Shown here one piece after another: positions 61,712-64,000 of a DNA stretch of 64,000 nt. The position numbers and the translations under genes are program-made. The stretch's first letter is position 1. The number at the start of each line of letters is the position of its first letter. The DNA is from CAYLPJ01 sp964385465 (GTDB lineage: Bacteria; Planctomycetota; Phycisphaerae; SM23-33): assembly GCA_964385465.1 (NCBI GenBank), contig CAYLPJ010000002.1, positions 241,166 through 305,165 of the forward strand. Direction: 5' to 3'. The notes under the pieces were generated by a model. It saw only the letters and a program-made list of their open reading frames with translations, was not told the origin of the DNA and did not search any database.

Positions 61712-61840
61712 GGGGTCAGATCTTCAAGGTTCAGTTTTCGCCGGGACAGGGATATGGTTGTATCACATTCTTCATAAGACAGTTACATGCAACTCTGCAC
61801 CCATCCGGCCGCGAAAACTGAATTCTGAAGACCTGACCCC
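61712..61840. mobile_element. 129-bp MITE/REP-like element with long imperfect terminal inverted repeats
   Basis: The left arm at 61712-61740 begins GGGGTCAGATCTTCA and ends TTCAGTTTTCG. The right arm at 61812-61840, read on the other strand, begins GGGGTCAGGTCTTCA and ends TTCAGTTTTCG. They agree at 25 of 29 positions. The 71-bp centre is AT-richer than the flanks. Ends of the form GGGGTCAG(A/G)TCTT are, to my knowledge, typical of palindromic elements moved by Y1 (REP-associated tyrosine) transposases. No transposase is encoded here. The element lies between two convergently spaced plus-strand genes and may also serve as a bidirectional terminator. Confidence 0.7.
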
Positions 61841-61873
61841 TCCTCCGACCCCGAACCGAAAGGAAACGCATAG

Positions 61874-62986
61874 ATGAGCAAAACTCACACAACCGCCGCA
61901 CTGTCTGTCGCCCTCGCGATGCTCGCCTGCCTGCCCGTCCTCGCGGCCGAGGCGCCCAAGGCGCCGCCGGCCACGGACGGCAAGCCGGCGGACATGAGCA
62001 AGCCCGTGCAGGTCTACATCCTGCTGGGCCAGTCCAACATGCTGGGCGCCGGTGCGGTCAAGCCCAGGCGGGGCAAGCCCGAGGGCTCGCTGGTTCACGC
62101 GGTGACCGAGAAGGGCAAGTACGCCTACCTCGTGGACGACGCCGGCGAGTGGACCGTCCGCCGGGACGTGCGGTACGTGCGCGTGATGGGCAGCGGCACG
62201 GGGAAGATGCGGCTGTTCAACAACGAGTGGATGACCGTCAAGGGCGGGCGGATCGGCCCGGAGTTGGGCATCGGGCATGTCGTGGGACACGCCGTCGAAG
62301 CGCCCGTGATGATCCTCAAGAGCTGCATCGGCAACCGCAGCCTCGGCTGGGACCTGCTGCCCCCCGGCAGCGAGCGCTACGAGGTCACCGAGAAGGACAA
62401 GAAGACCGGGGAGACCAAGACGTTCATCTACGCCGGCTACAAGGACTCCCCGCTGAAGTGGGAAAAGGGCACCGAGCCGGAGCGGATCACCTGGTACGCC
62501 GGCATGCAGTACGACGGCGACGTCGCCAACGCCAAGGCCGTCCTGGCCGAACTCGACAAGCACTACCCCGGGGCGAAGGGCTGCGAGGTCGCGGGGTTCT
62601 TCTTCTGGCAGGGCGACAAGGACCGCTACCGCCAGGCCCACGCGGACCGCTACGAGCAGAATCTCGTCCGGTTCATCCAGCAGGTCCGCAAGGACTTCAA
62701 CGCCCCCGATGCGAAGTTCGTCCTGGCCACCCTCGGCCAGACCAAGAGGGGCGCCGAGGGCAACGAGGGCAAGATCCTCCAGGCCCAGCTCGCCGTCGAC
62801 GGCGAGAGCGGCAAGTACCCGCAGTTCAAGGGCAACGTCACCTGCGTCTACGCCCACCCCCTATGCCACGGCGGGGCCTCCAACAGCCACTACGGCCATC
62901 ACGCCGAGACCTTCATGGACGTCGGCGAAGCCATGGGCCGGGCCATGGTCAAGCTGATCCATGCCGACACCGCCCCGCCCGAATGA
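61874..62986 (+). CDS. Sialate O-acetylesterase-like (SASA/DUF303) secreted esterase
   Basis: The 370-aa protein has a signal peptide (ALSVALAMLACLPVLAAEAP). It carries the esterase block VQVYILLGQSNMLGAG, with the nucleophile Ser 54 in GQSN. MILKSCIGNRSLGWDLLPPG matches the second SGNH-like block, and FFFWQGDKDR the GxxxWxQGexD-type block with Glu changed to Lys/Asp. HYGHHAETFMDVGEAMGRAM carries the catalytic His near the C-terminus. It should remove acetyl groups from sugars outside the cytoplasm. AAAGGAAACGC precedes ATG 61874, only 33 bp after the palindromic element, so the element is probably in its leader. Confidence 0.87.
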   Translation: MSKTHTTAALSVALAMLACLPVLAAEAPKAPPATDGKPADMSKPVQVYILLGQSNMLGAGAVKPRRGKPEGSLVHAVTEKGKYAYLVDDAGEWTVRRDVRYVRVMGSGTGKMRLFNNEWMTVKGGRIGPELGIGHVVGHAVEAPVMILKSCIGNRSLGWDLLPPGSERYEVTEKDKKTGETKTFIYAGYKDSPLKWEKGTEPERITWYAGMQYDGDVANAKAVLAELDKHYPGAKGCEVAGFFFWQGDKDRYRQAHADRYEQNLVRFIQQVRKDFNAPDAKFVLATLGQTKRGAEGNEGKILQAQLAVDGESGKYPQFKGNVTCVYAHPLCHGGASNSHYGHHAETFMDVGEAMGRAMVKLIHADTAPPE

Positions 62987-63124
62987 CCGACGCCCCGCCG
63001 CCGGCCGTCCCTGCACTGCATACCCCAACGGCGCTGCGACCGTCGCATTAGGGTGCCCGGATGCATCGGGCCTGTGAAGCGCGAACCAGCGTGTGCGGTG
63101 CCGAGGTGGGCCCATTTTGCAGGG

Positions 63125-63760
63125 TCAGGCAGCGCGCCGCCGCCGGCGGCGCTTGAGGGCCACGGGCACGCCGACCATTGCCAGCAGCAGGAAGGCGGTC
63201 GGTTCGGGCGTGGGCGCCACCTTGAAGTTCGCCCCGAAGAACCCGGCGTCCCAACCGGCGCCGTCGGTCTGGGTCACGAACTTGAACGGCCCGCCGTACT
63301 GCTCGACGTTCTCCACGTACGTGATGTTCGGGTCCACGGTGACCGACGACTTCGCCGCGACCTTCTCGGAAGACGAGTGATAGGCGATCGCGTAGTAGTC
63401 GGTATCCTCGGCGAGCAACAGCGGCTGGGAAAGCTCGGTGAACCGGAACTGGCCCTCCAGCGTGTCGCCGGTCCCGACGATCTTGCTGCCGAGCAGATCG
63501 CCGTCCGTCTCGAAGATGCCCACCTCGATGTTGTACGAAGAGAACCCGTCGCCCCCCTCATCGAACGCGCCGAGGTGCGTGACGTAGAGCTCCGCGTTGG
63601 CGGTGAACCGGAAGCCCACGTTGTAGTTGCCGAAGTTGTTGCTCCAGGCGGGCGCCCCGTTCAGCGTGATCGCCTTCGTCGGCTCGCCCAGGCCCGTCCC
63701 GGCCAGGCCGGCCAGCACGACACCCACCACCGCAATCCTCGTGAGCACGCGGAACTCCAT
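63125..63760 (-). CDS. PEP-CTERM sorting-domain protein
   Basis: The 211-aa protein has an N-terminal signal (RVLTRIAVVGVVLAGLAGTG) and ends in a canonical PEP-CTERM tail: PTPEPTAFLLLAMVGVPVAL followed by KRRRRRRAA. The body is a beta-rich domain (WSNNFGNYNVGFRFTANAEL, YVTHLGAFDEGGDGFSSYNI, DTDYYAIAYHSSSEKVA) of about 150 residues. It resembles the DUF4082-like or choice-of-anchor modules that precede such tails. Exosortase would cut at the PEP motif and pass the protein to the surface or matrix. GAGAGGAGAG precedes ATG 63760. The last 240 bp of the window, upstream of it, show no further gene. Confidence 0.88.
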   Translation of the reverse strand: MEFRVLTRIAVVGVVLAGLAGTGLGEPTKAITLNGAPAWSNNFGNYNVGFRFTANAELYVTHLGAFDEGGDGFSSYNIEVGIFETDGDLLGSKIVGTGDTLEGQFRFTELSQPLLLAEDTDYYAIAYHSSSEKVAAKSSVTVDPNITYVENVEQYGGPFKFVTQTDGAGWDAGFFGANFKVAPTPEPTAFLLLAMVGVPVALKRRRRRRAA

Positions 63761-64000
63761 GACGCTCTCCTCTCTGATACTGAGCTTGGGGCACACCTCA
63801 ACCGGCCCCGTGCGACCTACGCAGTTCATGCACGAGCCTCGACCGGTTTCGACAAGGGCATGTCGGCGTTCTGCCAATGCCTCCACGTCAGAGCATAGAA
63901 GCGGCCCCAAACCGTGTCAAAAGGAATCGCCGCCCGCGCCGGGCCGTGTGTCCGACACAAAATCGTGGCGGCAGTCAGGCGGCACGCTGGAGTTTCCAGT

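Overview
The window is very GC-rich DNA (close to 70% by eye) with short intergenic gaps and a bacterial gene layout. The mix of families points to the phylum Planctomycetota, plausibly the Phycisphaerae side: two PEP-CTERM proteins, a formylglycine-type sulfatase, HAF and DUF11 repeat proteins, parallel beta-helix proteins, several Gfo/Idh/MocA oxidoreductases, a DUF1593 nucleoside-hydrolase-like protein and a zinc-ribbon/TM protein. This is inference; there is no rRNA, and the single tRNA (Arg, UCU) does not settle it. No phage, CRISPR array or intact transposase was seen.

Layout. 1-7.3 kb: the end of a clan-A glycosidase, a Gfo/Idh oxidoreductase, a Tat-exported sulfatase and a large secreted beta-helix protein. 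7.6-13 kb: formate-tetrahydrofolate ligase, three lipoproteins (DUF3862-like, DUF11 repeats, peroxiredoxin) and a CheW fragment. 13.4-20.2 kb: tRNA-Arg with a clear promoter, then a 2076-residue surface protein ending in dockerin-like repeats and PEP-CTERM. 20.2-28.3 kb: a tightly coupled minus-strand operon of a C25-like (gingipain/caspase-fold) protease, an M28 peptidase, an inactive transglutaminase fused to seven TM helices, and a RimK-like ATP-grasp ligase. It is followed by a broken second copy of the transglutaminase/7TM gene that shares a perfect 1326-bp repeat with the intact copy. 28.5-29.8 kb: a small sigma-70 factor and a stand-alone HisKA domain.

30-37.7 kb: a homocysteine-methyltransferase-like protein, then a minus-strand carbohydrate group (ChbG/YdjC deacetylase, GH78 alpha-L-rhamnosidase, and an overlapping trio of two Gfo/Idh oxidoreductases around a tagatose/psicose-3-epimerase-like protein). 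37.9-46.6 kb: a long membrane-anchored DUF4175-like protein, a GH50 agarase-like glycosidase, a spore-photoproduct-lyase-like radical SAM protein, a nucleotide-sugar epimerase and a thioredoxin-fold membrane protein. 46.6-53.1 kb: a methylguanine methyltransferase, two PilZ proteins and an AglD/UPF0104 membrane protein on the minus strand; a divergent plus-strand set of Ser/Thr kinase, overlapping metallophosphatase, YhbY and a zinc-ribbon membrane protein. 53-64 kb: a B12-binding radical SAM protein, a DUF1593 protein, two divergent secreted proteins (one transglutaminase-like), a short palindromic-ended element, a sialate-O-acetylesterase-like protein and a PEP-CTERM protein.

Taken together the region looks like the genome of a saprophyte that degrades sulfated and rhamnose-rich or algal polysaccharides and carries an elaborate exported and cell-surface proteome. 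The most unusual locus is the 20.2-28.3 kb ATP-grasp / inactive transglutaminase / double-peptidase operon with its partial duplication.
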